A DNA stretch of 64,000 bases, taken from positions 1-64,000 of the forward strand of contig JAKSZP010012295.1 in NCBI GenBank assembly GCA_022478985.1. Reading direction: 5' to 3'. The notes under the pieces were generated by a model. That model ran no database searches and was not told the DNA's origin. It saw nothing but the letters and a program-made list of their open reading frames with translations. Positions 44,190 to 55,429 of this stretch are shown here, piece by piece (within the stretch, counting starts at the first letter, position 1; each line of letters opens with the position of its first letter). Both the position numbers and the translations under genes were made by a program. The DNA comes from Massospora cicadina (taxonomy: Eukaryota; Entomophthoromycota; Entomophthoromycetes; Entomophthorales; Entomophthoraceae).

Positions 44190-45805
44190 TATGATGGCAT
44201 ATAAGAAAGAATTAAGAAAGCTATGGACGGTATTGTCAACCGTCAATAAGAACGCCTTGAATTCAGGCAATTATAGAGAATTTGATGCTCTAGAAAAGAG
44301 AGTCACTAAGATTGAGGAAAAAGTAGAAGAAGTTTTTCTAAATTTGACAATGAGCTACTTGGAAAAGTAATGCCATTGAAAAAGAAAGAATGAGATTTGA
44401 TCAAAGAGGTTTTATTCGTAAAACTGAATGCAAAGAAGGTTACTTTCATATGTGTCTACTCAGCTCAGACATGGAATGACTAGTGAAACAAGTCTACAAA
44501 CTGAAGAATTAGAAAAATGTGAATGTGAACCCTATGTGGTGACTGAAACTGATAAAAAGACCCCAAAAACTCCATATGGGAAGTCAACAACTCCTAGAAA
44601 TATGACAACAGCATTTGCTACCATTTTAAAGATACCCACATAGATTACTCCTCTAGTCAGATGGGTAGCTGAGCTTAGAGTGGCAGCTAAAGAAAGTTTT
44701 TTAAAATAAGAGCCACGCCAAAACGACACAATATTTATCAGGATAACGTACCTACATTCTTCCTGCTGTTTGATTAGACTATGTTTGGGAGTAAAATTAG
44801 ACAAAAAGCTTTGATGATCATGAACTGCATGCATACTGACTTTCAAAGCTTGGTGTTAACTCATCTTATGGGAGACATCTGGTCTTATTTGGAGTCCAAG
44901 GCTGCAATTATAAAGGAGTTTTTAAGTCCCTCACATATGTCAAACCACAAGCAAGAATTTATGAAGATCCAATTCCTGAAAGATGAAACTTTAGTGAGTT
45001 TTTCTGCCTGATTTTACCTAGAATCACTAATTTTAGCTAGAATGAAATTTGACCAATTTTAACATGCATATCGCGTTACAAGCAGCTCTTTGGCCTTATT
45101 GTGATTTACATCAAATGATGTCTTCAACGTTAGTTACCAAAATAACCAACATACAAATAGTGGATCACTAGAAGTTTTAGGAGCCAAGTTTAGGCCCTAA
45201 TTGAAGCTTTAAGCCTATAACAGTCAGAAACTCAAATTTCACCATATTGACCAAACCTTCTAAGAATTAACCAATCAAACAGTGCCAGGAAACAAACCTG
45301 AGGGTTCAGATGGACAAACAAGAGCAACATGCGCTAACACCAGTGTGGAGGGAAGGGCCAGTTTGCTGTCCAGGGCTTCAGTTAGAAGCCTAAGGAGAAA
45401 ACCAATGTGGTTAAGGCTAAGGAAGCCAAACCCGCATAATTGTTGGGAAAAGGGACCACAGCCTAGACGTGGAACAGTCTAAAGCTGAGTTTAAACCTGC
45501 TCCTCCCTATATCCTAGATGAGTTTATTGACATTAGTTATCTGTTCATTGACAATGATGTGCAGGACCAGCTTTACAAATGGTCAACATAGATGTCAATA
45601 GTATAGCCAGAGCTAGAGAAAAGGGGATTGGCCCCAAAGTAATTAGGAGGTCACTCAACCATATGAACGCCAACTAGCGGACAAGGTCTGATCAACTGAG
45701 ATTCTAGATGAACAGGCTAATGTCAAATTAGAGAAGCAACCTGTCAATTTCACTAAGTTCAATTAAAAAATCTTTTCCCAAATTTTTTGGCGTAGAATTA
45801 TTTCA
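44190..45805 (+). pseudogene. A2 Gag remnant
   Basis: ATG of MAYKKELRKLWTVLSTVNKN near 44194, the best start in the family (A1 has MSYKDELWKLW). Predicted helical N-terminus with a Glu/Lys-rich stretch (EFDALEKRVTKIEEKVEEV). Near 45250-45480 is a basic region where the zinc knuckle should be, without a complete CCHC. The acidic segment DEFIDISYLFIDNDVQDQLY follows, conserved in A1. It stops at the insertion at 45811; the rest is at 56219 onward. Confidence 0.8.
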
Positions 45806-45810
45806 TACCC

Positions 45811-46198
45811 TGTTGAAAATTATCATTCTCAATAATAGGTACTCTATTATTGTGCCAGGCCAAATAGTATAAATCCTGTGGCCCTTAAAAATTTCTCCAT
45901 CATTGGTGACTTTTCCTTACAGAGCCGCAGGCAACTCCCCAATCTATCTGGAACTATCTTCATTTTAGCAGCTTAGCCCCTCTTGGTGGGCACCAGCAGC
46001 CACCCCCATCCTGGGTGGTCTGACCCCTTGATCCTTCACCTCATGGCTAATCCCCATTTGTCCATCGTTGTCTCAACTGATTGGGACAGTTCCTACAGTG
46101 TTTCTGTAATTTCAGGTTAAAAGTTGGTTGCGCTGACCAAACCAGGTGTTTTCACCCAGCACCTAACCTCTAGGGACCAACCATTCCTCCACCACCAG
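45811..46198 (+). other. 5' part of the X2 insertion
   Basis: 388 bp before B3. The second half is GC-rich and Pro-rich in translation, like the X2 gene, and opens MANPHLSIVVSTDWDSSYSV near 46042. It may be an upstream exon or N-terminal part of X, or an untranslated leader. A ...TTTCAG splice-acceptor-like string occurs near 46117. No comparison with X1 is possible because X1 does not extend this far. Confidence 0.45.
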
Positions 46199-46752
46199 TG
46201 TTGGGGATCCAACTGCGATGACAAAAAATAATCAAAATTGAGATTTGGTTTCTCAGTCTAATGAGATTGTAAAACTCCTGTTGGAGATATCCAATACCCA
46301 GATAGACTGACAATTGATTCTTTGGAGTTATTAGCTTCCTCTAAAGGATGAGGCTAAGCAATCTGAAGGGGCTAAATATCCCACAAGAAGGTTAATCTCA
46401 TCTAATAAGAACTTTATCTGATCTGACCATCACAAGTATAATAAAAATAATCTGCAATATTGGTCATCTATTAGGAAAGATTTTACCTCGGTTGAAGCAC
46501 AAAAATTCTCACAAAAAACTACCAAATCTACCCCTATAATATCCCCCTATTTCTAACTATTAAGTACCACTATTTGTCTCACGTAGCTCAATTTTGGTCT
46601 ATTTATAATAAAGTTCTTATTTCTGACTGGAATCTAATATTGAAACGGAACTAATATCTTCGTTGTGCTTGCTATATCTTTGCTAGAGCCACAAAACTAT
46701 TTCTTTGTAGCCTTTTTAGCAACTGAATATCACAATTTTAATTGAAATTCCA
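46199..46752 (+). repeat. 5' LTR of B3 (554 bp)
   Basis: TGTTGGGGATCC to GAAATTCCA. It shares with the 3' LTR the blocks GTCTAATGAGATTGTAAAA, GGATGAGGCTA, TCTGATCTGACCATCACAAG and TTTTGTCTCACGTAG-like. TTTATAATAAAG near 46599 could serve as TATA or poly(A) signal. Confidence 0.9.
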
Positions 46753-46759
46753 ATACTGG

Positions 46760-48900
46760 TGCTCCCTTCCAGGTCTGCTTTTGAGGCTACCTAGTGAAAA
46801 CATACTTCATGACAGTGAATACATCTAGCGAAGAAAGCTCCAATGAGGAATCATTGAATAACACCCAATGGGTACACTCCAACAGGCAGGAGATTCCTTC
46901 TGCTAATATCATTAATCTTCAATTTTGAGCTTCAATGGACTTGGCCATAGATGGCCTTGACCAAGATAATTATCAATTTAAATCTTCAGATGTGGAAGAA
47001 ACGATTAAAAGCTTAATAAGGGGGGCTATACGGCCCAGTGTCCATCCTAACCGATTTGAGTATCTAAAGTTTAAGCTAATATGATGGACTTACACAACAG
47101 AGCGGTTTTACAACATACCAAGTCATTTAACTAGAACAGAGCAATATCTCTGGCAGTACGTGCATCCTGCCATTCATCACATGCTCCAGATTTTGGGGTT
47201 ATATCATTTTGAGATCCAATGCCAGTTGACCCTGGCAGAACAATTTCATACTCTGTTATCCTCTTTCTATAATATGGCATTTAACTTTAATCAGTATAAT
47301 TGGGAAGCCATACCTAATAATGGAAAGGAAATTAATGCTATACATAACCATCTGGTGAGAATTGACAACGGAGTTGTGGGTTACATCGGCCAAGAAGTAT
47401 CTCAAGAGGTTAGTGATGTCGCTAATCTTATCTAACACCTAATCACAACCCATGAAGATGAGATTACTAAACAACTGGGACAATTGCGGGCCCACCATGA
47501 GGAACTCTTTGTTTAACTTGAGGGCTACTTTAACAACTTGTTTGAATTGTGGATACTATTTGAGAAAGTGAACCCAGTCCTGTTGGTCCACCTGTACCTC
47601 CGGGATTACCTAGCTCTCCTTCAGTGACCCCAGGATCCCCTGGCGAAAGAGGTCCTCAAGGCCCTGCAGTTCAACAAGCCCACCTAGGCCTGCCAGTCGC
47701 AATGGTTCACAAGGACCCCCCATACCTCATGGCCCCCCTGACTCAACGATTTCAGTTTATGATCCTAAACCTTTTAGTCTATTGTTAACAAAAGTTCAGG
47801 CGTTAGAAACTCAAATCCGAGTCATAGTTCAAGGATGTTTCTTATCTCTAGAAGACTTTCTGACTGAACTGAACTATTATATAGCCAACTTATTGGATGG
47901 CGTTGATATGCTTATCGTCTATGTGATGCTAACCAAACTACGCAAGAAACTCAGTTTGCATTGTTAACAGATTCCATTGATTGGTTGACTGCTAAATATG
48001 GAAAAATCAGGAATAAGCAAAAGAGATTCTCACTAGGATTTCTAACTTAAATCAATTGCCTGCAGATGACTATATTACACAATAGGTTCAAAACTTACAG
48101 GATGATCTTAATCGTTCAAGACAACAAGTATCAAATTCCGCTCAAGCCCATATACCTGAGTATGAACCCTCCAAAGCTGATCCAGTCATGGTATTGGATG
48201 TTCATGTCTTAAGCAATGAACTCAAGGCTTTCCAACATACCTTTAAAAATAAGCTTATTCTTGGCGAAGGTAGCATTTATTCTTTTCTATTTGTATATGA
48301 GCGAGCAAATGGATGGGGCGATAGATCAACAGAATTTTCGGCATATTACATTCTGTATAATCCAGTTTTCAAAAGAAATCAAGGTTTCTCACCAAAGGAT
48401 TGCAATACGAGGGTTCAAATAAAACCACCCTTCTATGGAATTTGAGAGTGATCAAATACTATCAAACCAAAAAAGCAAGCCTTTATGAGCATCCAAATAA
48501 ATTGATAAAAGTCAATTTAATATTTCACTAAGAGATCTTTCTATGAAGCCCAGGCTCTTGCTACTTGTGATTGTATTACTGTAGATGATGTCATCCTGGC
48601 TGTGATGAGTGCGTTTGTTTCTTGTACTCAGTTATTAATACATTTAAAATACTCAAAAGAAATTTAAGATCTATTAACAACATCAAAAAGGCGTTGATGG
48701 AGATTCTCTAAATGTGTGGTGCACCTGACCTCCATTAATAACCCTCACTACTATATCCCATTTTGATGCCGCCTAAAACCAAACCTAGACAAGAAGGATA
48801 CTTGTAGCTATTGCAACCTAGTGGGTCATATGAAAACTCAATGTTGGAAGAAACAAGCGAAAGAGTAGAAAAAAAAGGAGTCAGTATAAGGCATGAAGCT
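46760..48900 (+). pseudogene. B3 Gag remnant with collagen-like linker and zinc knuckle
   Basis: The N-terminal block is open at 47160-47435 (AIHHMLQILGLYHFEIQ, LSSFYNMAFNFNQYNWEA), followed by a helical, Glu-rich stretch. Between about 47577 and 47740 is a Gly/Pro-rich linker with triplets (GPP, GLP, GSPGERGPQGPA, then GPPIPHGPPD after a frameshift). The capsid-like part FSLLLTKVQALETQIRVIVQ and LTELNYYIANLLDGVD (47764-47967) follows. The nucleocapsid knuckle DTCSYCNLVGHMKTQCWKK (Cys positions from 48803 to 48844) is a complete CCHC. It is the best-preserved Gag of the family. Confidence 0.85.
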
Positions 48901-48919
48901 CCCTGTGTTGACCTACCTC

Positions 48920-48943
48920 TTTTTAGTACTAGATGGTCCCATC
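48920..48943 (-). mobile_element. 24-bp retroposed tail with 14-bp TSD
   Basis: On the minus strand it ends GGGACCATCTAGTACTAAAA plus one more A. It is flanked by perfect TGTTGACCTACCTC copies (48906-48919 and 48944-48957). Same 3' end as 10180-10196 and 27582-27633. Confidence 0.85.
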
Positions 48944-49039
48944 TGTTGACCTACCTCCTTTGCCTCAATCACAATCTTTTAAAACTCCAAAAGACTGTTA
49001 TGTGTTATATGCTCCTGGTGAACTTGATATCACTGATGA

Positions 49040-49620
49040 ATTAGCTAACAGAGATAATATTTCTTACGCTTCTGTTTCATCTTCCAATTCAATTTGACTA
49101 TTTAGTCCCTTGGTATCTTCAATCCCAAACTTTGGCATTGATGTGACCCGGGTGGAAGTCATAGTACACAAAGGAAGCTTTAGCTATCATCAATATGAGA
49201 TTTTTCATAAATGTGATCTCGTCCGAAACTTTATGAAACAAATAAAAGTGGCGCCAGATTTAAATCATTCTCAAGGCTACAGAACTGCTGGTCCTTTATA
49301 TAATAAATTCATAGAAGCTTATTCTTTCCTTCCAATGCTTTTTAAAAGTTGGCTGCTTTGGCCCCTGCAGTATTGTTGGACAATAACTGCTATATCTTGC
49401 TTTTGGGAACTAAATTTCTCATTGATTTTAATGTGATAATTCTTTTTAAGGACAATTATGTTTCTTTAATTGGATACCGAGTACCTTTGATTTTGAAGTT
49501 GTCCCCAATAGCAAAGGCAAACTCAAACGACGCGTTTGCTTATTGGAATATTTACTTCTATCTCTCATCTTGAATACCAAATTTTAGGACCTAGGACTAT
49601 TCTTCTGCCTCCCTAAGCTT
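49040..49620 (+). pseudogene. B3 protease remnant
   Basis: Collinear with B2 17090-17760: VTRVEVIVHKGSFSYHQYEI, then LVRNFMKQIKVAPDLNHSQG (B2 LMKRIKIALDFPHYMEYG). In the next frame AALAPAVLLDNNCYILLLGT, the second half with hydrophobic-L-L-G. The catalytic D-S/T-G triplet is not readable (region IFHKCDLVRN). It then continues LIDFNVIILFKDN. Confidence 0.65.
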
Positions 49621-49959
49621 GTGCCTCTGAAGGAATAGTTTTATACTCTAACAATTCAATTACTATTTCTCCAAAAGCTCAAGTCATATTGATACTAGAG
49701 TCCAAGTATTTGTTCCAGCTAATCATGTATTTGAAATTCCAGTAACAAAAATCCCACTCATTTATAGGCCTTAACCTGCCCTGATATCCTTGTTCCCGCT
49801 TATGATGGGACTTTTCTAGTCTTACTAGATAATCTCACCTCTCAACCAATGCAATTTAATCAAAATAAGCCTATTGCTTAAATGCATCCTACTCCTGTAG
49901 ATGAAGTTTTATCCATTATGGGATGAAGGAATTTACATGATTTTGGGTTGGAAGAACCA

Positions 49960-50700
49960 CCTATCATTGCTATAGTTGACGTCAGAGTTTGAAGATTCAC
50001 TCACTCCAAAACAACAGCATGAAGCTGAGGATCTGATTGAAGAGTATGCAGATATATTTGCCAAGGGTCCTGGAGATTTTGGGCTAATGAAAATTGTGCA
50101 GCATCAGGTGAAAACCAGGGATAATCCCCCTATTAGAGCTCAGCTTTTTGCAAATTAAAAGTCAAGGAGGCTAAGATCTCAGTGGAATTGAAACAACCCC
50201 TTGATTCAGGGCTTTTAACGCCTTCTAAGAGTCCATGAGATTCCCCTCTACTACTCATCCAGAAAAATGATGTAGGTTATAGAGTGGTTATGGATTATCG
50301 TTGGCTTAATGCTGTTACCCAAAATGATTCTTAGCCTCTACCTTGCATTGATGATTCATTAAGATTATTATCTGGATCACAATTCTTCTTGGCCATGGAC
50401 CTTGCTAGTGGCTATTAGCAAGCTGACCAGGCTCCGTAAGAATGTCAAAAATGAGCTTAAATTTCTAGTGAGAGGTTGTTTGAGCCTACTCATATGCCTC
50501 AGGGGCTTTGTAATGCGCCTGCTACTTTCCAAAGACCATATGTGGCTTATTTGGGGATATGAAACCTTCCTGCGGTTTAGTTTAAAAAGACGATGTTATT
50601 GGTTTTCTTGCACTTTTAACGAGTATATAGCTCATTTAAAAGAAGTATTAAGTTGGCATGCGCTCTTTACTTAAGAGAACCATTTAAGTGTGCTTTTTAA
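49960..50700 (+). pseudogene. B3 reverse transcriptase remnant
   Basis: The pre-RT open frame 49976-50158 has LIEEYADIFAKGPGDFGLMK and QHQVKTRDNPPIRAQ, the usual run-up to RT. RT then gives IQKNDVGYRVVMDYRWLNAV, LAMDLASGY with the first catalytic Asp, FEPTHMPQGLCNAPATFQR, and near 50590 DDVIGF from the active-site box in a shifted frame, with the Tyr position disturbed. Stops and four or more frameshifts. Confidence 0.85.
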
Positions 50701-51440
50701 AACTGAGAGGAAATCTTAGGCCATAGAGTTAATCTCGATGGGATTTTACCCTTATCTAATAAGATACAAGCTATTTTAGACATGCCTATAACTAAAAGAT
50801 TGCGCGATATATAAAGTGTTTTAGGGTTAGTTGGTTAATAACTAACAATTTATCCCCCGCTTAGCTGAAATTGCAGAGCCTTTAGTCTATTTATTGCTTA
50901 ATGAAGTTCCTTTCTTATGAGAAGAATCGCAGCAGCAAGCTTTCAATCTTTTTTGCTAAGCTTTAGTTAGTGATTCAATTTTAGCCCATCTTGAATTTTT
51001 CAAAACCCTTTATCTTATTTACTGGTGCATTAATGTAGCTAATGGGATATTCTGGCTCAGCATGATTCCAACCTGGTTGATTATCCCATCACTTATTATA
51101 GTAAAACCCTTTCCAACGCAACTGAACTTATAGCATTACCTAAAAGGGAATGCCTCGCTGTCCTATCCACCACAAGCATTTTTGCCCTTATCTCTATGGC
51201 AAACATTTTATTATCATCACGGATCATGCTTACTTGAAATGGTTACAACAAATCAAGGATCCTGATGGACGCTTAGCTAGATGGGCGTTAAAGCTTCAGA
51301 ATTATGACTTTACAATTCAACATCATGCTGGAGCTGTACACCAAAATGATGATGGACTTTCTCAATTACCTATACTAACTTTATTCACTGCTGAGGAAGA
51401 TCATATATATGATTTGATTGGCAGACCTGAACTCTGGTAA
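50701..51440 (+). pseudogene. B3 RNase H remnant
   Basis: Connection: ILGHRVNLDGILPLSNKIQA and DMPITKRLRDI (50720-50810). RNase H: DYPITYYSKTLSNA, then in another frame PKRECLAV. The open frame 51150-51440 carries LYGKHFIIITDHAYLKWLQQ, with the T-D-H catalytic Asp retained, followed by DGRLARWALKLQNYDFTIQH and HQNDDGLSQLP (N-x-D-x-LSR type). It then leads to the linker YDLIGRPELW. Confidence 0.88.
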
Positions 51441-52540
51441 CGTGAATATAAGGACGTTATAGCAAAGATACAATAATTAACCAAGAATACTAAGTTAAAG
51501 AAGGTTCTTTATATAAGAAGATGAGATCTAAATGGCTGCCTTTTATTTGGCCTTCTGCGAGGACTGATAGTATTATGGAGGCTCACCAAACTGTAGGGCA
51601 TGGAGCTGTCGCTAAGACTTTACAGTGGTTGACAAATCATTGTTACTGGGATAACATGCTAGAAACTGTGCACGATGTGTTGGAGACTTGTCTCACTTGC
51701 CTACAACAGCATAATGAAAATTTTATTTACCAACACAATATTGCGGGACCTTCAGAACCTTTTTCTACTGTGAGTATTGACATGCTGGGCCCTCTCCCTA
51801 TTGCTACTTATGAACATCGCTATATTATATTGGCTATCAACAATTTTACCAAATGGATTGAAGCCAATTCAGTTTTTACTGTCACCGCTAAGGCTACTGT
51901 ATCCTACCTTTTAGGAAAGTTTTCACCTGGAATGGTAGCCTGAACGTTCTATTATCTGATAATGGGACCAACTTTGTTTCACATGTGGTATATGAACTTA
52001 CTAAACTAATGGATATCTATCAGTCGTATAAACCCCTAAAATCCTTCCTCTAATGGTGTGGTCAAACGGGCAAATGGTTATTCTTGTAGCCATTATTTAA
52101 AAGATGGCTTCCAACTATCCTAGTAGATGAATATCTAATTACATAGTGTGATGCTAGCCTATAAGGTTAGCTATCATCGTATTATTGGAATGTCTCCTTT
52201 CAAGGCTCTTTATGGTTGGGATCCTATTTTACCCTCAATTGTACAAACTATTGTTGATGTTGCAACTCCGCAGATGACTAATTTAGCTATGAGGAGACTA
52301 GCTGATGAAGTCTGAGTCCAAGCCTTAGCCTCGAGTTCTCTTGATCCTACAACCTTAAAAGAGGGAACTAGAACTAACACTAGTTAGCCTACATTACCTG
52401 AGTATCAAATTGGGGAACTTGTACTTCTTATCATCATAGGCCTGGAGGACGGATTTAAAAACATGATACCTTATGGGCTGGTCCTTACCGTATTATTTAT
52501 TGTTGGGGTATTAGATACTCCATTTAAGGTATTGATTCTG
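51441..52540 (+). pseudogene. B3 integrase remnant
   Basis: The 140-codon open frame 51521-51943 contains the zinc-binding domain (HQTVGHGAVAKTLQWL ... CLTCLQQ) and the catalytic strand STVSIDMLGPLPIA with the first Asp. It continues YIILAINNFTKWIEANSVF. The second Asp follows in the next frame (LLSDNGTNFVSHVV, near 51952-51993). The third residue is Lys in SNGVVKRANG, where Glu is required (G-to-A). The C-terminal part continues to about 52540. Confidence 0.9.
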
Positions 52541-52615
52541 GTACTGTTATCAATAGAGTTCATAGTAGGTCTCATCGTATATATGTGCCCCTTTGGCAGG
52601 ACCTTGAGGGGGCAT

Positions 52616-53170
52616 TGTTAGGATTCAACTGTAATGACCAAAAATTATCAAAATCAAGATTTAGTGTCTTAGTCTAATGAGATTGTAAAACCCCATTGAA
52701 ATATCCAATTATTAGATAGACCAACAATTGAACCTTTGGATTTATTGGCCTCCTCTGAAGGATGAGGCTAGCAATCTGAAGGGGATAACATCCCACAAGA
52801 AGGTCAATCTCATCTAATAAGAGCCTTATATGATCTGACCATCACAAGTATGGTAATAATAATCAGCAATATCGGTCATCTATTAGGAAAGATCTTACCT
52901 CAGTTGAAGCACAAATATCCTCACAAAGAACTACCAAATCTACCCATATATCTATACCTCATTTTTAATTAATAAAATACCATTATTTTTGTCTCACGTA
53001 GATTAATTTTGGTCTATTCATAATGGAGTTCTGTATTTAAAATTGGAATCTATTATTGCAACAGAACTAATAGCTTCGTTACGCATGCTACTATCTTCAT
53101 TAGAGCCATAAAACAAATAATTTCCTAGCCTTTGTAGCACCTGAATATTGAAATTTTGAATAAAATTACA
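52616..53170 (+). repeat. 3' LTR of B3 (555 bp)
   Basis: TGTTAGGATTCAACTG to AATAAAATTACA. Preceded by a purine tract (52601-52615). Aligns end to end with 46199-46752. Confidence 0.9.
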
Positions 53171-53705
53171 ATAACATTCAAAGCTGAACTACATCCACAT
53201 AAAACTAGCAGAGGTAGGTATCTTCAATAAATTAATAAACAAGATTGGATTTAAAGATATTCTTATGAAGAGAGAGATCAAAATCTTTATAGGCATTTAT
53301 TGCTTATCCACATCACTGGGATCTATTGCCAGTATAGTCTGCACTCTCACTAGAAATTTTCTCTGCTTAGCATTCATTAGCACTCTCACTGGTGATCCTC
53401 CCTGCTTAGCATTTTTCAGCACTTTTGGCAATTATCTCTCTTCTTAAATCATCATCCTTTATTTCCATGATTACAGTGATGCTCAATTCATCATATTCAT
53501 ATTAATTAAATATATTGACATCCTTGGCATAAGTCACCAGTGTCAAATTTAACCAAAATGCTGTTGGGGATTTTTCCCCAATACTCCCACTTGGTTAAAA
53601 TGCAATTTAACTTTATTAAATTAAAATTAAATGCTGCTCAGTGTAATTTTCTGAGCAATTTATTTGGTAAATTAAAAGCAAACACTTAATCGCCCACCAA
53701 AGTCT
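53171..53705 (+). other. Spacer between B3 and the X2 gene
   Basis: AT-rich. The block TTGACATCCTTGGCATAAGTC ending CAGTGTCAAA (53516-53549; quoted in part) followed by an AATACT and TTAAAAT-containing stretch recurs at 55848-55945, giving direct repeats on both sides of the X2 gene. GGTAAATTAAAAGC before the gene aligns weakly with the corresponding X1 flank near 34070. The open frame 53265-53447 is Ser/Thr/Leu-rich and not recognisable. Confidence 0.5.
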
Positions 53706-55390
53706 TGCTACATTGACATCAGATCCCCCGCCAACTGTCCCAGTCTGGGGCAGCAGCAAAACTCCCCCCTCCATTTTCCATCCGACAGGAAAACGCGCTT
53801 GGACTGGCCCACCCAGTCATTCCAAACCCTCGGGACAAATTTTGTTCCTCCCAAGGATCTTGATGCCCATCTCGCCCAAACCCAAGCGGTGCACTGCTGC
53901 CCCCTGGTGCTCCCCTGGAGCAACATGCATTTCGGCCTTAGGGTCAAATATGGGAAACTCTTCCCCTATGACGACCAAGTCATTAACAAAATGGCTCAGG
54001 CGATGATGACACCAGCCTGCTTTATTGACTTCCGCCCCTATAAGGGGTACTTTGATCTTGGCTTCCCCTGTGAAGCCAATGCCACCACTGCAGCAACGGT
54101 GCCATTAGTATATAATAATATGCCCCTTCCAACAACTTAAGCCTGGCTCCCAGCGGACACCACCTTGGTGGTCCAGTTTGCTGGTTTGCCTACCCACCTT
54201 CCCCCTGAGGTGCTCCACCAGGAGCTGATGGAAGGTTTGGCAGCCTACGGCGCCAACCCCATCTTGCAATTTGTGGTCCCAAATGGGGCCACACGCCTCG
54301 CCAGGCCTCAGGCATATGCCACAATCAGCCCTGAATTTACTAAAATTTTTTTGGCAATTCCCCCTTGTGCCAACATCCCATCTGCCCCCAACCATCCGTT
54401 CTGGGCCCGCGTTGAGAGCGGACAGATGATTTGTCCATCCTGTTTTAAGTTAGACTACTCAAAATGCAAATGCTCATACTCAGAAACTTCCACCAACGCC
54501 AAAAATTTATCTGATGGCCACCAATCCGCCGCCTACCCCGCGCCAACTTCAACATGGGGTACAATCCTACCTTCCCCTCCTCCAAAGCCTGATGCTGCAG
54601 CTGCACCTGCAGCCACCAATCAGCATTCAACTTTCCCCAGGGCCACGCATGATTCTTCCAATCAAGTGAAGGATTAGACCCCATTTTAATCCCAGGCAAA
54701 ATCCAGAAGCTCAGCCAATCTCAACCATATGCCAATTCCCCAATCCAATTCAACCAAAACCCATGGGAGTATTTGGATAAAATTGAAAAATCAGGTAACG
54801 TCATTGAAGAACGGTTACTGCAAGTTGACAGGTTCTGTAATGCAATATGGGATGCAAAATTCCCGCCTCAGAAATATGACCCATAACCTAACGCCAAATT
54901 GTTCTACAGCGACCAACAGCTTTCAGTAGAAGCAGCCGCCACACCAGATTGCCATCTGCTCCGCAAAGCTGCCACCAAATCTGTGGCTGTGCTCTCAGGA
55001 GGAATTCCACCTCCCATTATCCCCAATAGTCTTACTACATAAAGTAAGATCAATGTTAATAATTTACACAAAAACGTCACTGAAGCCATCCAGAACATGG
55101 TAACAGTAGCACGGAATCCAAAGCAAAAATAACCTGAACAAACATTGCCACATTTGTTAAACTCCCAGACGCCCACTTCAAAGCTGAAGATGTTTTGGCC
55201 AAATAATCGTTGCCATTTTTATGGCTGGCAACTATTCAGAAGTTTTAGTCATCAAGAATATCAAACCCCATACCGCTGATGCCCCCACACCCTTACTATC
55301 TGCCTTAACACGCACCCTACTCTGGGATGAGATGGATGCAGCCAAAGATGAGCTCCCTGATCCCCTCTCCCCATCCACCATGGAAGGATA
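53706..55390 (+). pseudogene. X gene, copy 2 (unknown protein, RRM-like plus Cys motif)
   Basis: Unrecognised gene, about 560 codons, the least decayed coding sequence in the window. Frame one covers 53799-54677 with a single stop (54138-54140). It has a Pro-rich start, VKYGKLFPYDD, TLVVQFAGLPTHLPPEVLHQ and LMEGLAAYGANPILQFVVPN (beta-alpha-beta order like an RRM), then MICPSCFKLDYSKCKC and a Pro/Ala-rich linker. At about 54670 the frame moves back one to QSSEGLDPIL, NPWEYLDKIEKSGNVIEERL and further helical sequence with three TAA stops at likely Gln codons. It returns to the first frame near 55200 for HTADAPTPLLSALTRTLLWD. It could be a Gag, a LINE ORF1 or a captured host gene. Confidence 0.75.
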
Positions 55391-55429
55391 GCAGTATCCG
55401 CTGCTCACCTGGTTGGATATTTTGTTAGG

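Larger units (their letters stand above)
46199..53170 (+). mobile_element. Ty3/gypsy element B3, both LTRs present
   Basis: 5' LTR 46199-46752 (554 bp), 3' LTR 52616-53170 (555 bp), with primer-binding TGGTGCTCCC four bases after the 5' LTR and the purine tract CCTTGAGGGGGCA before the 3' LTR. Gag with collagen-like linker, protease, RT, RNase H and integrase follow in Ty3 order. The LTR pair differs at roughly one site in six by eye. Flanks are ACCAG and ATAAC, which do not match, so the TSD has decayed or the element recombined. Its LTR differs from B1/B2, but the genes are collinear. Confidence 0.9.

Noticed and set aside
45811..46198. 5' LTR of the X2 carrier
   Set aside because: I could not find a matching second copy near 56213, so it is described only as the 5' part of the insertion.
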